Assembly (NCBI GenBank): GCA_028818375.1
Contig: JAPPOB010000010.1
Span: forward strand, 434,001 to 498,000
From: Anaerolineaceae bacterium
Lineage (GTDB): Bacteria; Chloroflexota; Anaerolineae; Aggregatilineales; Phototrophicaceae
Direction of reading: 5' to 3'
DNA length: 64,000 bases
Shown piece after piece: positions 1 through 12,302 of the stretch. The translations under genes were made by a program, and so were the position numbers. The notes beneath the pieces were generated by a model. That model ran no database searches. It was not told where the DNA came from and saw only the letters and a program-made list of their open reading frames with translations. Positions within the stretch are counted from its first letter, which is position 1. Every line of letters starts with the position of its first letter.

Positions 1-159
1 GAAAGAGTCCTGATGGCCGGCGCTGCAGGCTCCATGGTCAGCCTTGTTGCACATGGTCTGGTGGACAACAGTGTTTTCGTCCACGACCTGGTGTATGTCT
101 TTGTCCTGCTCCCCGGTCTGGTGTGCAACGCAGGGATGGACGAAAAACGGGCCGACTGA
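1..159 (+). CDS. O-antigen ligase-like membrane protein, C-terminal end (partial)
   Basis: An open frame entering from the left edge ends with TGA at 157-159 and encodes about 52 residues. The segment [19 protein letters not shown] resembles the last periplasmic loop and final helix of Wzy/O-antigen ligases; the next ligase in the window (1143-2618) has the comparable [19 protein letters not shown] near its own end. Its position just upstream of sugar-nucleotide and polymerase genes supports a role in surface glycan assembly. Only the tail is visible, so function is inferred from similarity to the downstream paralogue and context. Confidence 0.6.
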   Translation, partial: ERVLMAGAAGSMVSLVAHGLVDNSVFVHDLVYVFVLLPGLVCNAGMDEKRAD

Positions 160-207
160 ACAACGCTCATGTGGTAAACTGCGCGCGCTGCTCCAGTTCC
201 GGAGGAC

Positions 208-1146
208 GTGTTGCGACTGCTGATTACCGGTGGCGCCGGATTCATTGGGTCCCATCTCTGTGACCGGGCCCTGGCCGAAGGCCACGACGTCGTTGCCATG
301 GACAGTCTAATCACCGGCAATCGCGCCAACATCGCGCACCTCGAAAACAACCCGGGCTTTCGCTTCATCAAGCACGACGTAACAAGGTACATAGACTTCG
401 AAGGGCCACTGGACGTCGTGCTGCATTTTGCTTCGCCTGCCAGCCCGGTCGACTACGTTAAACTCCCAATCCAGACCCTCAAGGCCAGTTCGCTGGGAAC
501 GCATAATGCCCTTGGTCTGGCGCGCGCCCGCGGCGCCCGCTTCTTGCTGGCCTCAACCTCCGAGGTCTATGGTGATCCGAAAGTGCATCCCCAGCATGAA
601 AGCTACGTCGGTCACGTCGATACCCTGGGGCCGCGCGGTGTCTATGACAACGCCAAACGTTATGCAGAAGCGCTTACCATGGCCTTCCACCGTGTTCATG
701 GCATCGATACCCGTATCGTTCGCATATTCAATACCTACGGGCCTCGCATGCGCCTGGAAGATGGCCGCGTTGTGCCCAATTTCATTGCACAGTCCCTTCG
801 TGGCGAGCCACTGACTGTTTACGGCGATGGCTCCCAGACCCGCAGTTTCCAGTACGTCAATGACCTGATTGAGGGCGTCTGGCGCCTCCTCGAAACGCCC
901 TGTCACGAACCGGTGAACATTGGCAATCCGCGAGAAATGACGATCATGAACTTTGCCATGGTAGTCAATGAATTGACGAACAACCCGGCGGGGATCATTT
1001 TCCAGACAGATTCACGCATGACTGGCGACCCCCAGACCCGTCAGCCGGACATTTCCCGCGCGCGCAAGGTGCTTGGCTGGGAGCCGCAAGTGGGCTTGCG
1101 CGAAGGACTTGCCAGCACCATAGATTTCTTTCGGAACGTGATGTGA
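208..1146 (+). CDS. UDP-glucuronic acid decarboxylase-like SDR (UDP-xylose synthase)
   Basis: Extended short-chain dehydrogenase/reductase of 312 aa. An N-terminal Rossmann motif GGAGFIGSH is followed by STSEVYGDP and the active-site segment [11 protein letters not shown] (Tyr and Lys of YxxxK), which is characteristic of UDP-glucuronate decarboxylases; FNTYGPRM and [15 protein letters not shown] follow. The family converts UDP-glucuronate to UDP-xylose with bound NAD, giving precursors for cell-surface glycans. The GTG at 208 lies only 2 nt after a GGAGG (201-205); the TTG at 211 has better spacing and may be the true start. The stop overlaps the next gene by 4 nt (GTGA). A related dTDP-glucose-4,6-dehydratase-like role is less likely given the GPRxxYDxxKR motif. 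Confidence 0.85.
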   Translation: MLRLLITGGAGFIGSHLCDRALAEGHDVVAMDSLITGNRANIAHLENNPGFRFIKHDVTRYIDFEGPLDVVLHFASPASPVDYVKLPIQTLKASSLGTHNALGLARARGARFLLASTSEVYGDPKVHPQHESYVGHVDTLGPRGVYDNAKRYAEALTMAFHRVHGIDTRIVRIFNTYGPRMRLEDGRVVPNFIAQSLRGEPLTVYGDGSQTRSFQYVNDLIEGVWRLLETPCHEPVNIGNPREMTIMNFAMVVNELTNNPAGIIFQTDSRMTGDPQTRQPDISRARKVLGWEPQVGLREGLASTIDFFRNVM

Positions 1147-2618
1147 TCGCAACGCACGGAAGAATGCATGGGCCGGGCCGGTTTGTTCCTGCCCTGCTGA
1201 CTTTGGCAGTTCTGACAGGTCTGGCGCTGGTTTCCCTTCCGGAGTCCCTTCTGCTCACAGCGACCGTGCTGGCCCTGCTTTTGCTGCCATGTCTGGTTTC
1301 GTCCCGGGCCGCGTTGTTGCCGCTATTGATTCTGGCTCCCATGCATGTCCTCATTCAAACCGAGGTCGGTCCGGTCCTCCCCCTGGATATCGGCCAGGTC
1401 CTGTTCTTTGTCTGGTTATTTGCCTGGAGCCTGCACCATGTTGCTCTGCGCCAGCGCCTGCCCATTCTTACGTTGCCGACGGTGGTGATTCTCGTCCTGA
1501 TTTTCCTGCTGGTCGCCGGCATTTCGCTGTTCAACGCAGTTTCTGTCGCTGCCTGGCTGCGGGAGTGGCTCAAGTGGCTGTCAATCGCCCTAGTCATATT
1601 CATCGTTGGCAACAGCATGCAGGTCCGTGCCTGGCGCTGGCCCGTTCGAGCCCTGCTATTGGCTGGCGCCGTCAACGCGACCGTGGGCCTGTACCAGTTT
1701 TTTGGAGGCAGCGGCGCCCTGCACTTTCTGGTCGGCGGGCGCTTCTTTCGCGCCTTTGGCACCTTCGGCCAACCCAATCCCCTGGGTGGGTTCATGGCCC
1801 TGTTGCTTCCCCTTGCCCTGTGTCTCCTGCTGGCCGAACTCAAGCGCTGGCTCCGGACCCGTCGCAAGGCGAGTCTGCTCTCCCTGTGTGCCTGGGCTCT
1901 GCCGACCGCCCTGTTGCTCGCCGGCCTGGTGGCTTCATGGAGCCGCGGCGCGTGGCTGGCTTTCCTTGTCGCCATGCTGGTGACGCTGCTGGCCCTTCCC
2001 CGGCGATTTGTACATGGTCTGCAGCTTGCGGGCGGTGTGTTGATTTTGACGGCGCTGCTGTGGTCGACAGGTGTGTTGCCCGCTTCCCTCGGCGAACGAC
2101 TTGCCAGCTCGACCGAAGGTTACCTTGGCTTCGAGGACATGCGCGGGGCCAACATCAACCCGGGGAATTACGCAGTCGTCGAGCGCCTGGCGCACTGGCA
2201 GGCCGCATTGAACATGGCATCGGCACATCCCTGGACAGGCGTTGGATTGGGGAACTATGAACATACATATGCGCAGCATCGACTGATCGACTGGCCTGAA
2301 GCACTTGGCCACGCCCACAATTACTGGCTCAACCAGTTGGCAGAAACCGGCCTGACAGGACTTGCGGCATGGTGTTTCATGTGGCTGGCCATAGTCCTGT
2401 TTACCTTGCGCGCCCGTCAACATCCTGACGATGAAGCCCGTTTGGTTGTCGTCGGCCTGCTCGGCGCGTGGACCAGCCTTGCCGTCCACAGCCTCTTCGA
2501 CAACCTGTTTGTAAACAACCTGTTCCTGCACGTCGGCTTCCTGCTGGGCGTCCTCGCCGTGCTGCACCGCCAGGCATGTGAATTCAAATCCATGCCCGTA
2601 ACTCTCGTCAGGCAATGA
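1143..2618 (+). CDS. O-antigen ligase / polysaccharide polymerase family membrane protein
   Basis: A 491-aa, very hydrophobic protein with roughly a dozen membrane segments. The Wzy_C (O-antigen ligase) region is recognisable: [15 protein letters not shown] at about residues 264-278, then a large periplasmic loop with [15 protein letters not shown] and [16 protein letters not shown]. Such enzymes polymerise undecaprenyl-linked repeat units or ligate glycans to acceptors outside the membrane. It begins with GTG overlapping the previous stop by 4 nt and ends in an ATGA overlap with the GtrA gene, so it is translationally coupled within the glycan operon. The specific acceptor cannot be predicted. 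Confidence 0.85.
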   Translation: MIATHGRMHGPGRFVPALLTLAVLTGLALVSLPESLLLTATVLALLLLPCLVSSRAALLPLLILAPMHVLIQTEVGPVLPLDIGQVLFFVWLFAWSLHHVALRQRLPILTLPTVVILVLIFLLVAGISLFNAVSVAAWLREWLKWLSIALVIFIVGNSMQVRAWRWPVRALLLAGAVNATVGLYQFFGGSGALHFLVGGRFFRAFGTFGQPNPLGGFMALLLPLALCLLLAELKRWLRTRRKASLLSLCAWALPTALLLAGLVASWSRGAWLAFLVAMLVTLLALPRRFVHGLQLAGGVLILTALLWSTGVLPASLGERLASSTEGYLGFEDMRGANINPGNYAVVERLAHWQAALNMASAHPWTGVGLGNYEHTYAQHRLIDWPEALGHAHNYWLNQLAETGLTGLAAWCFMWLAIVLFTLRARQHPDDEARLVVVGLLGAWTSLAVHSLFDNLFVNNLFLHVGFLLGVLAVLHRQACEFKSMPVTLVRQ

Positions 2619-3193
2619 CCAGACTGGTGCACAACAACCCCCTGGACCGCGCCATTGTGGCTTTGGCCAGCCGTTCCGGCGCACGGGCCCGCGAAGTTGA
2701 ACGCTTCCTTCGCTTCTCGGTCGTCGGCGTTATTGGCGCCGTGGTTGACCTCGGCACGCTCACACTGTTGCAGGCCACCCTGCTGCCACCCACGTCGGAT
2801 TTCAGGGTTCAACTGGCGACTGGCACGGGCTTCATCGTTGCAGTCTTCAACAATTTTCTCTGGAACCGCTACTGGACCTATCCCGATTCCCGTTCTCGCA
2901 GTGTTCGCCGCCAACTGGCCCAGTTCACACTGGTCAACGCGGTCGGGCTGGCTGTGCGGACCACCCTGATTTCCGTGACCTATGCCTCTTTGGGCAAATT
3001 GCTGCTGCCCGCCGCCCTGCCATTGATTCGATTTTGGCGCCCTGGGCACGAGCCTTCATACACTGCCGAGGCCAAGGTCGGTACGATTGCGGCCTGGGTG
3101 ATCGCCGTCATAGTCGTCATGCTTTGGAACTTCTTCGTCAACCGGTACTGGACCTACAGCGACGTCGATCATGGTGCCAGGCATCGGGATTGA
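2615..3193 (+). CDS. GtrA family membrane protein
   Basis: 192 aa with four predicted membrane helices. RFLRFSVVGVIGAVVDLGT near the N-terminus and two copies of the NxxWxRYWTY-like signature (NNFLWNRYWTYPD and NFFVNRYWTYSD) are typical of GtrA proteins, which are thought to flip polyprenyl-phosphate-linked sugars or to assist cell-surface glycosylation. The start overlaps the ligase stop (ATGA), and the 3' end overlaps the next glycosyltransferase by 23 nt. A loop of about 35 residues (AALPLIRFWRPGHEP region) between helices 3 and 4 is longer than usual for the family. Confidence 0.85.
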   Translation: MTRLVHNNPLDRAIVALASRSGARAREVERFLRFSVVGVIGAVVDLGTLTLLQATLLPPTSDFRVQLATGTGFIVAVFNNFLWNRYWTYPDSRSRSVRRQLAQFTLVNAVGLAVRTTLISVTYASLGKLLLPAALPLIRFWRPGHEPSYTAEAKVGTIAAWVIAVIVVMLWNFFVNRYWTYSDVDHGARHRD

Positions 3194-4322
3194 CTACACG
3201 CCAGCCTGGGAACAGGGAGCCGGTATCGGACGCTATGTTCGCGAACTTGTCGCCGCCCTGGCCAGGGAAGACAGGGACAGAGTCTGGCGCCTGTTTGTTG
3301 CTGGCTCGCGCAAGAGTCGCTTGCCGAAGCCGCCAGGAGAAAACTTCCACTGGCGACCCGCGCCGCTTTCGGCACGGTCACTGCAGAGACTCTGGTTCCG
3401 CGCCCGCCTTCCCCTCCCGGTCGAAACGTTCACCGGTCCATTGACCCTGTTTCATGCCACCGATTTCGTGCTGCCCCCGGTGAGACGCGGGACCAGGACC
3501 CTTGTTCAGGTCCATGACCTGTCTTTCCTGCGGGTGCCGGACACGTCGCCGCCCGCCCTTCGATCCTGGCTGGAAAACGTCGTTCCGGCCTCGGTGAGAC
3601 GCGCCGATCACGTGTTGGCCGACTCATCCGCGACGCGCGACGATCTCCTTGAGCATTACAAGGAAACACCAGGCAACAGAATCACTGTCCTCCATGGCGG
3701 CGTGGACGCGCGCTTCCTGCCTCGGTCCGCTCAGGAGCAACAAGCCGTCCGCAGGAAGTATCGGCTTGACCAGTGGCCCTTCGTTCTCTCTCTTGGCACA
3801 CTTCAACCGCGCAAGAACCATGGCCGCCTGGTGCAGGCCCTTTCCCGCCTGGTGGAGGGTGGTCTGGACCTGCACCTGGTCATTGCCGGTGGCGTCGGGT
3901 GGCTGTCAGAGCCCTTCCATCAGCAACTCCAGGAGAGTGGAATCGCAGAGCGCGTACATATGACCGGTTTCGTGGAAGATGCCGACCTGCCGGCACTTTA
4001 CAGCGCCGCGGAGGTCTTCGCTTTCCCTTCCCTCTACGAGGGCTTTGGCCTGCCGGTGCTGGAAGCCATGGCTTGTGGAACTCCGGTCGTCACTTCTGAT
4101 CTTTCGTCACTGCCGGAAGTAGCAGGAGATGCAGCCCTGCTGATCGACCCCCTGGATGTTGAAGCCCTTGCAGATGCCCTGCTGCGGTTGACCAGTGAAA
4201 GCCAGTTGCGCCAGCAATTGATTCAGGCCGGTCGGACCAGAGCCGGGCAATTTACCTGGAGAAAGGCGGCATTGCAATTGCTTGATGTTTATCGCAGGGT
4301 CGGCGACGAACCTGCGCCATGA
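3171..4322 (+). CDS. GT4 family (GT-B fold) glycosyltransferase
   Basis: 383 aa with the two-domain GT-B layout. The N-terminal acceptor domain starts GIGIDYTPAWEQGAGIGRYV; the C-terminal donor domain shows GTLQPRKNHGRLVQAL (start of the domain, about residue 209) and the nucleotide-sugar-binding PSLYEGFGLPVLEAMACGTP with the two glutamates of the E-x7-E motif. It resembles mannosyltransferases of the RfaB/WbaZ type that act at the cytosolic membrane face. It overlaps GtrA upstream by 23 nt and the next gene by ATGA, so belongs to the same operon. Sugar specificity is not predictable. Confidence 0.88.
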   Translation: MVPGIGIDYTPAWEQGAGIGRYVRELVAALAREDRDRVWRLFVAGSRKSRLPKPPGENFHWRPAPLSARSLQRLWFRARLPLPVETFTGPLTLFHATDFVLPPVRRGTRTLVQVHDLSFLRVPDTSPPALRSWLENVVPASVRRADHVLADSSATRDDLLEHYKETPGNRITVLHGGVDARFLPRSAQEQQAVRRKYRLDQWPFVLSLGTLQPRKNHGRLVQALSRLVEGGLDLHLVIAGGVGWLSEPFHQQLQESGIAERVHMTGFVEDADLPALYSAAEVFAFPSLYEGFGLPVLEAMACGTPVVTSDLSSLPEVAGDAALLIDPLDVEALADALLRLTSESQLRQQLIQAGRTRAGQFTWRKAALQLLDVYRRVGDEPAP

Positions 4323-4936
4323 AGCGCGCAATTCACCCCGTGTGGCCGCTTGTGTTAGGCTTGCTGGCCTGTTTCTTGCCCTGGATGGAAAGCGTCGGAA
4401 ATACATTGACGCTGAATCTTTGGGACCTGGCCGAATGGTGCAGTATCAATCCGCTTTCCCGCCATGCCAACATTCCCCTAGGAGCCAGCCTGGGATTGCG
4501 CAGTTTGCCGCTATTCCTGCTGGCCCTCGCCATCTGGCGCGACGAAATGTCCACGCGTCTGCAGATGACTCTGGCCCTGTTGACGGCCATCGCCGTTCTT
4601 CCCCCACCGGAATTTTTGTTGGGAAATGCGGGTGACCCCAATCACCGGCAACAACTTGCCCTTGGAATCGTGGCGCTGCTCTGCGGATTTGCCTGCAGGT
4701 TTCCCTTCGTCCGACGACCGTTGATTCATTGGGGAATGGGCGGGATTGCGATGGCAGTTGCGTGGTTATCCCTTTCAGCAGCGCTTTACCTGCAAAGCGC
4801 GTTGGCGCTGGAGACGCAACCGGGCCCTGGATTGTTTCTATTGTTGTTCGCCATGCTGTGGCTGGAAGTGTTTGGCTTGCAAAACATCAGGGCGACCCCC
4901 TGCGAGTCGCCCCGGAAACTCCCTTTGGGTAGCTGA
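4319..4936 (+). CDS. Hypothetical polytopic membrane protein
   Basis: 205 aa with about six hydrophobic segments (for example [14 protein letters not shown] near the N-terminus, [14 protein letters not shown], and [19 protein letters not shown] near the C-terminus). I do not recognise a family. It starts in an ATGA overlap with the glycosyltransferase, so it is the last gene of the glycan operon, and it converges with acpP with only one base between the two stops. A role in the glycan pathway is suggested only by this coupling. Confidence 0.65.
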   Translation: MKRAIHPVWPLVLGLLACFLPWMESVGNTLTLNLWDLAEWCSINPLSRHANIPLGASLGLRSLPLFLLALAIWRDEMSTRLQMTLALLTAIAVLPPPEFLLGNAGDPNHRQQLALGIVALLCGFACRFPFVRRPLIHWGMGGIAMAVAWLSLSAALYLQSALALETQPGPGLFLLLFAMLWLEVFGLQNIRATPCESPRKLPLGS

Positions 4937-4937
4937 G

Positions 4938-5180
4938 TTAGCCTTCCTCGCCCATTTTCTCAATATAGCTGACGGCCTCACCTACGGTTGTAATCGTTTG
5001 CGCGTCTTCGTCAGTGATTTCGCCGCCGAATTCTTCTTCAAAGGCCATGATGAGTTCCACCAGGTCCAGCGAATCTGCTTCGAGGTCTTCGCGGAAACGG
5101 GCCTCAGGCACGACCCGGTCTTCATCCACACCCAGCAATTCAATCACAATCTTTTTAACACGCTCGTCAGTCGATTCCAT
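4938..5180 (-). CDS. acpP: Acyl carrier protein
   Basis: 80 aa, strongly acidic, with the phosphopantetheine attachment motif [12 protein letters not shown] (Ser37). It carries growing acyl chains in fatty acid synthesis. The length and the two flanking helices match bacterial AcpP. A strong AGGAGG lies 5 nt before the ATG. The gene is transcribed alone from the divergent acpP/fni region and converges with the end of the glycan operon; fab genes are not adjacent. Confidence 0.96.
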   Translation of the reverse strand: MESTDERVKKIVIELLGVDEDRVVPEARFREDLEADSLDLVELIMAFEEEFGGEITDEDAQTITTVGEAVSYIEKMGEEG

Positions 5181-5231
5181 CGTTTCCTCCTGGTCAGTCG
5201 AGCGCCTGGCTCATGGACCGCAAGTGGCAGA

Positions 5232-5260
5232 AGTATACCGCTTCCCGCAACGCTTGCCAA
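5232..5260 (-). promoter_or_regulatory. Sigma70-type promoter for acpP
   Basis: On the minus strand TTGGCA (5260-5255) is separated by exactly 17 nt from TATACT (5237-5232), a near-consensus housekeeping promoter located about 50 nt upstream of the acpP start codon. Confidence 0.75.
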
Positions 5261-5262
5261 TG

Positions 5263-5292
5263 TTGACAGTCCATTTTGCCCCAGGTTAGGAT
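5263..5292 (+). promoter_or_regulatory. Sigma70-type promoter for fni-prenyl synthase operon
   Basis: A perfect -35 TTGACA (5263-5268) and TAGGAT (5287-5292) are spaced by 18 nt, 30 nt ahead of the fni ATG at 5322. It is back to back with the acpP promoter, whose -35 box begins only 3 nt away. Confidence 0.7.
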
Positions 5293-5321
5293 CGTTCCGG
5301 CCATTACCGGAACCGGAACGC

Positions 5322-6374
5322 ATGAATGATTTGCGGGGCTCACCGGAAATCGAAGCTCGCAAGGCGGACCATATACGCATCAATCTCGAGGAAAACGTGC
5401 AGTTTCCCGTGCTTGCGACGGGTCTGGAACAGTTTCGCCTTGAGCACAGGGCCCTGCCGGAACTCAATCTCTCGGAAGTTAGCACAACAACTGAATTCCT
5501 TGGGGCCTGCCTCGCCGCGCCCCTTCTCGTTTCCTCCATGACCGGTGGTACGGAGCTGGCGCGCCGCATCAATCTGAATTTGGCCGCCGCGTGCCAGGAA
5601 CACAACATCGCCATGGGCGTAGGCTCGCAACGGGCGGCTATCGAGGACCCTTCCCTTGCCGGCAGCCTGCAGGTGCGCCCGGTTGCGCCCGACATCCTGC
5701 TGCTGGCCAATGTCGGTGCCGTGCAACTGAATTACGGCTACGGGCCCGACCAATGCCGGCGGGCGGTGGACATGATTGAGGCCAACGCCCTTATTTTGCA
5801 CTTCAACGCCTTGCAGGAAGCGGTGCAACCCGAAGGCGACGTGAATTTTGCGGGCCTGTTGCACAAGGTCGAAAAAGTCTGCCTGACACTTGGCGTACCG
5901 GTAATCGCCAAGGAAGTTGGCTGGGGCTTCTCCATTCAGGACGCGCGGGATCTGGCGAACGCCGGAGTCGCAGCGATCGATGTGGCGGGCTCCGGCGGGA
6001 CCTCCTGGAGCGAAGTGGAATACCATCGCGCTCCGGACCGATTCCACGCCCGGGTCGCCGCCGCCTTCGCCAACTGGGGTATTCCCACCACGCAGGCGAT
6101 CTCCAACGCCCGCGAGGGCGCGCCCGACCTTCCCGTGATTGCCAGCGGTGGCCTGCGGGACGGCATCGACGTCGCCAGGTGTATTGCCCTCGGCGCCAGC
6201 CTGGCCGGGCTGGCCAGTCCCTTCCTCAAGGCGGCCAATGAGTCGCAGGAAGCCGTCGACGAACTCATCCGCATACTGATTAAACAGCTCGAAATCAGCA
6301 TGTTTTGCACGGGCGCCCGTGATATCGACGTCCTGCACAACACGCCCCTGTTGAGAGTGCAGCGGGAAACGTGA
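5322..6374 (+). CDS. fni: Type 2 isopentenyl-diphosphate delta-isomerase (FMN-dependent)
   Basis: 350 aa TIM-barrel flavoprotein interconverting IPP and DMAPP. Diagnostic motifs in order: RKADHIRI (13-20), SSMTGGTE (71-78), [12 protein letters not shown] (99-110), [12 protein letters not shown] (130-141), [14 protein letters not shown] (160-173, containing the metal/substrate-binding Gln165-Glu166), GSGGTSW and ASGGLRDG (FMN phosphate binding). The open frame extends far upstream to 4746, but that part reads antisense through acpP; the ATG at 5322, 30 nt after a promoter, is the sensible start. It sits 1 nt before a prenyl diphosphate synthase, which uses its product. Confidence 0.96.
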   Translation: MNDLRGSPEIEARKADHIRINLEENVQFPVLATGLEQFRLEHRALPELNLSEVSTTTEFLGACLAAPLLVSSMTGGTELARRINLNLAAACQEHNIAMGVGSQRAAIEDPSLAGSLQVRPVAPDILLLANVGAVQLNYGYGPDQCRRAVDMIEANALILHFNALQEAVQPEGDVNFAGLLHKVEKVCLTLGVPVIAKEVGWGFSIQDARDLANAGVAAIDVAGSGGTSWSEVEYHRAPDRFHARVAAAFANWGIPTTQAISNAREGAPDLPVIASGGLRDGIDVARCIALGASLAGLASPFLKAANESQEAVDELIRILIKQLEISMFCTGARDIDVLHNTPLLRVQRET

Positions 6375-6375
6375 C

Positions 6376-7392
6376 ATGTTTGTCGCCCTGCAGGAGCGTT
6401 ATGGCACGGCGCTGGACGAATACATCAATGAAATATTGACCCTGTTGCCATCCGATACACCACAGCTGGCAACCATGGTGCGCTATCCGCTGGGTCTCGT
6501 AGATGAAACCGGCAATCCCGAAAATGCGTCACGCGGCAAACGTATCCGCCCTGTCCTGCTACTGCTTGCCAACGAAGCGGCCGGCGGCAACTGGCGCACG
6601 GCGGTACCGGCGGCGGCGGCGGTTGAATTCCTGCATAACTTTTCCCTGGTGCATGACGACATCCAGGACAACAGTTCCACGCGCCGGGGACGCCCGGCAG
6701 TCTGGAAACTGTGGGGACGGTCCCAGGGGATAAATGTTGGCGATTTGCTGTTTGTCCTGTCCTTCTCCGCCCTGCAGGGACTGGGAGGTCGGGGCGTCAA
6801 GGCGAAGACCCGTCTCGCGGTAGAAGATGCCCTGACGGAAAGTTGCCTGGAGCTGACGCGCGGGCAATACCTGGACCTGCATTTCGAGGACTGCACATCC
6901 GTTACCCTGGGTCGCTACCTGTCGATGATCATGGGCAAATCAGCGGCGCTGCTGTCATCCTGCGCCCGAATTGGGGCCACTCTGGCCGGCGCCAGTTCAG
7001 ATCGTGTCGAACACTACGCCAGCTTTGGCCTGAATCTGGGCATGGCCTTTCAGATTCGTGACGATTACCTGGGCCTCTGGGGCGACCCCCGGCTGACGGG
7101 AAAGTCCTCTGCAACGGACATTCGCTCCCGCAAAATGACCCTGCCCGTCCTGTTCGGACTTGAGCACAGCAGGCAATTTGCCGACTTGCACCGAGAGCCG
7201 GCGGAGGCTGATGAAGACGTGACGGAGTTTCTTTCCCTGCTGGAAGAATCCGGAACGCGGGAATTTACGCAACGGCAGGTGGAACGCTGGTCCCGGGCCG
7301 CGCGACAGTCCCTCAATGCCGCTGCCCCTGCGGAAAACGCCGGGGCACAATTGCACAATCTCCTGGACGAGTTGCTTCTTCGCGACCTCTAA
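6376..7392 (+). CDS. Polyprenyl (farnesyl/geranylgeranyl) diphosphate synthase
   Basis: 338 aa trans-isoprenyl diphosphate synthase. The first aspartate-rich motif is HDDIQD (D94, D95, D98) followed by RRGRPAVW; the second is QIRDDYLGLWGDP (D229, D230), where the usual third Asp is Gly233, as in several bacterial GGPP synthases of this branch. It condenses IPP with allylic diphosphates to make C15-C20 chains for lipid carriers or carotenoids. It is immediately downstream of fni and overlaps the 3' end of the oppositely oriented hemW by 4 nt. Chain length cannot be fixed from sequence alone. Confidence 0.93.
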   Translation: MFVALQERYGTALDEYINEILTLLPSDTPQLATMVRYPLGLVDETGNPENASRGKRIRPVLLLLANEAAGGNWRTAVPAAAAVEFLHNFSLVHDDIQDNSSTRRGRPAVWKLWGRSQGINVGDLLFVLSFSALQGLGGRGVKAKTRLAVEDALTESCLELTRGQYLDLHFEDCTSVTLGRYLSMIMGKSAALLSSCARIGATLAGASSDRVEHYASFGLNLGMAFQIRDDYLGLWGDPRLTGKSSATDIRSRKMTLPVLFGLEHSRQFADLHREPAEADEDVTEFLSLLEESGTREFTQRQVERWSRAARQSLNAAAPAENAGAQLHNLLDELLLRDL

Positions 7393-8552
7393 ACCAGGTC
7401 CCTGAATACCTGATTGGCAAGCAATCGACCCTCCGGTCGCAAGCGGATCCTGTCGCGCATGATTTCCAGCAGCCCTCCTTTTTCATGGGCCCGCAACTCA
7501 TCCCCAAAAATGTCTGTAACATCCTCACCAAAGCGTCGGCTGAATCCGGCCCGGCCGATGCCCTCCTCCGTCAAACGCAATCCCATGATCAGCGTTTCGC
7601 TGATTTCCTCCTTGCGGGTCAAATGAACGACTTCCTCAGTTGCCGGCGTCGCAGGGTAGTTCGCGCGTTCCCTGCCCCCGCTGAAGGCTTCGATGTACTT
7701 CCGGGGTGAGAGGCAGGTTCGGGTCCGTGTGCCCGCAACGTGGCCGTGAGCTCCAGGCCCCAGTCCCAGCCAGTCCAGATTGCGCCAATATTGCAGGTTA
7801 TGCCTGCATTCCTGGCCCGGAAACGCCCAATTGCTGATTTCGTACTGCTGATACCCCGCGGCCGCCAGGACTTCACTGGCAAGTTCATACTGCTCGGCCG
7901 CCAGGTCATCATCCGGAGCAGCGACCTCACCCCGCGCCACCCATTCCTGCAGGGGAGTCCCGGCTTCCAGGCTCAGGGCATATAGCGAAAAGTGACCTGG
8001 TTTCAGCAAAAGGACTTCCGCAAGGGTCTGTTCCCAGTCCCGCAGGCCTTGCTCCGGAACGCCATAAATCAGGTCCAGGTTGACCAGGTCAAAACCGGCC
8101 TGTCGCGCATCGAGGACGGCCTGCACCACCTGATCGTTGTCGTGCCTGCGCGCAAAAAGTCGCAAATCGCGCGCCTGAGTCGATTGCACGCCTATACTCA
8201 GTCTATTGATCCCGGCATCGAACGCTGCTGCAAGCCGTTCCTGGTTCAGATCATTGGGGTTGGCTTCCAGAGTGACCTCGACGTCTGTACAAACGTCGAA
8301 ACACAGGTTAATGGTGCGCAGGATATCGGCCAGATGTTCCGTCTGCAGCAGGCTCGGCGTGCCACCGCCAAGAAAAATTGTGTGGACTGTGCGGCCCCCG
8401 GCGCCAGCAGCACAGCAGTGCAACTCGGTCTGCAGGGCCTCAACAAATGGCGGAATCAGGTGTTCCAGCCGGATGTAGGTGTTGAAGGCGCAGTAAGTGC
8501 ATTTCGAAATGCAGAAAGGGATGTGGAGGTAGAGCGAAAGAGGATGTGACAT
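7389..8552 (-). CDS. hemW: Radical SAM heme chaperone HemW (HemN-like)
   Basis: 387 aa from the chosen start. LYLHIPFCISKCTYCAFNTY carries the CxxxCxxC radical SAM cluster, followed by FLGGGTPSLL and SIGVQS, as in HemW/HemN-like proteins. The short spacing and lack of HemN-specific N-terminal extension favour HemW, a heme chaperone, over a true oxygen-independent coproporphyrinogen dehydrogenase. The frame is open to an ATG at 8588, but the ATG at 8552 has an AGGG just upstream and starts right before the family-conserved region. It is transcribed away from the response regulator and converges on the prenyl synthase. Confidence 0.88.
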   Translation of the reverse strand: MSHPLSLYLHIPFCISKCTYCAFNTYIRLEHLIPPFVEALQTELHCCAAGAGGRTVHTIFLGGGTPSLLQTEHLADILRTINLCFDVCTDVEVTLEANPNDLNQERLAAAFDAGINRLSIGVQSTQARDLRLFARRHDNDQVVQAVLDARQAGFDLVNLDLIYGVPEQGLRDWEQTLAEVLLLKPGHFSLYALSLEAGTPLQEWVARGEVAAPDDDLAAEQYELASEVLAAAGYQQYEISNWAFPGQECRHNLQYWRNLDWLGLGPGAHGHVAGTRTRTCLSPRKYIEAFSGGRERANYPATPATEEVVHLTRKEEISETLIMGLRLTEEGIGRAGFSRRFGEDVTDIFGDELRAHEKGGLLEIMRDRIRLRPEGRLLANQVFRDLV

Positions 8553-8594
8553 TGGCCCTGTCAGGATCGCGAGTTTCTCCAGTTTCATAATTGC

Positions 8595-8622
8595 TTGACT
8601 GCGTCCTGAGCGTGGCTATGAT
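8595..8622 (+). promoter_or_regulatory. Sigma70-type promoter for the response regulator
   Basis: TTGACT (8595-8600), 16-nt spacer, TATGAT (8617-8622). Transcription would begin near 8629, which excludes the TTG at 8591 as a start codon and supports ATG 8648. Confidence 0.7.
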
Positions 8623-8647
8623 AGCGCAAAATGGCTCGGGAACCGGG

Positions 8648-9393
8648 ATGAACAGCGTGCCAGGCGACGACTCCCAACGCAAGCGTGCCCGCATTCTGGT
8701 GGTTGACGATGAACTGCGAATGATCGGATTCATTCGCATGAATCTGGAACTTGAAGGGCACCTTGTGCTGGAAGCCCACAACGGCTACGAAGCGCTTGAA
8801 TCCCTGCGCAAGGACTTGCCGGACATCATTTTGCTGGATGTCATGATGCCCGAACTGGACGGCTTCGAGACCTTGCGCCTTGTGCGTGAGATTTCGGACG
8901 TGCCGGTCATTATGCTGACGGCGCGGGGCGAGGAAGAAGACCGGGTCCACGGCCTGGAGCTCGGCGCGGATGACTACATTAGCAAGCCCTTTGGCCCCCG
9001 GGAATTGTCCAGCAGGGTTCGCGCCGTTCTTCGCCGTTACGCAAGTTCGGCCAGCACGCCGCAGGAAGCCATACTTCAGGTGGATGATCGCCTCAGCGTG
9101 GACTTTAACCGGCGAGAGGTCATCGTCAGGGGTGAACACATCAAGCTGCGTCCCACCGAATATCGCTTGCTGTACCACCTGATCCAGAACGCGGGCTGGA
9201 CGGTACCCCATGAACAGTTGCTGGCGCGCGTTTGGGGTTATGAATACCGCGAGGAGGCGCATTACGTGCGCCTTTACGTCAATTATTTGCGAGAAAAAAT
9301 TGAGGAAGACCCTTCCAAACCAGTCTATATCCTGACGGAACGCGGCGTTGGCTATCGCTTTATGGACTTCCGCTCGGCCAACGCGGAAAAGGG

Positions 9394-9397
<4 letters not shown>
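8648..9397 (+). CDS. OmpR/PhoB-family response regulator
   Basis: 249 aa. Receiver domain at about 14-130 with acidic pocket VVDDE (Asp20/Asp21) and phospho-acceptor Asp64 in [13 protein letters not shown], and the conserved Lys in [12 protein letters not shown] winged-helix DNA-binding domain follows (about 150-245) with [16 protein letters not shown] and [10 protein letters not shown]. It should bind DNA as a dimer when phosphorylated by a sensor kinase. No histidine kinase gene is adjacent (upstream is hemW on the other strand, downstream the ADA-like gene), so the partner is encoded elsewhere. It converges with the ADA-like gene, overlapping by 4 nt. Confidence 0.93.
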
Positions 9398-12225
<2,828 letters not shown>

Positions 12226-12267
12226 CATTGCGATTCGATTGGCCTGTTCAGTCCACCGGCCAGCGCG

Positions 12268-12273
12268 TATACT
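12268..12273 (+). promoter_or_regulatory. Putative -10 element upstream of moxR
   Basis: TATACT, the same hexamer found at acpP and the PfkB kinase. The -35 position (TGTTCA at 17-nt spacing) is poor. If used, transcription begins near 12280 and ATG 12303 is the first suitable start. Confidence 0.35.
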
Positions 12274-12302
12274 TGATGCATTCTGAAGACTACGAGGGCG
12301 CC

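Noticed and set aside
4746..5321. Upstream extension of the fni frame
   Set aside because: This part reads antisense through acpP and through both back-to-back promoters; fni similarity begins at ATG 5322.
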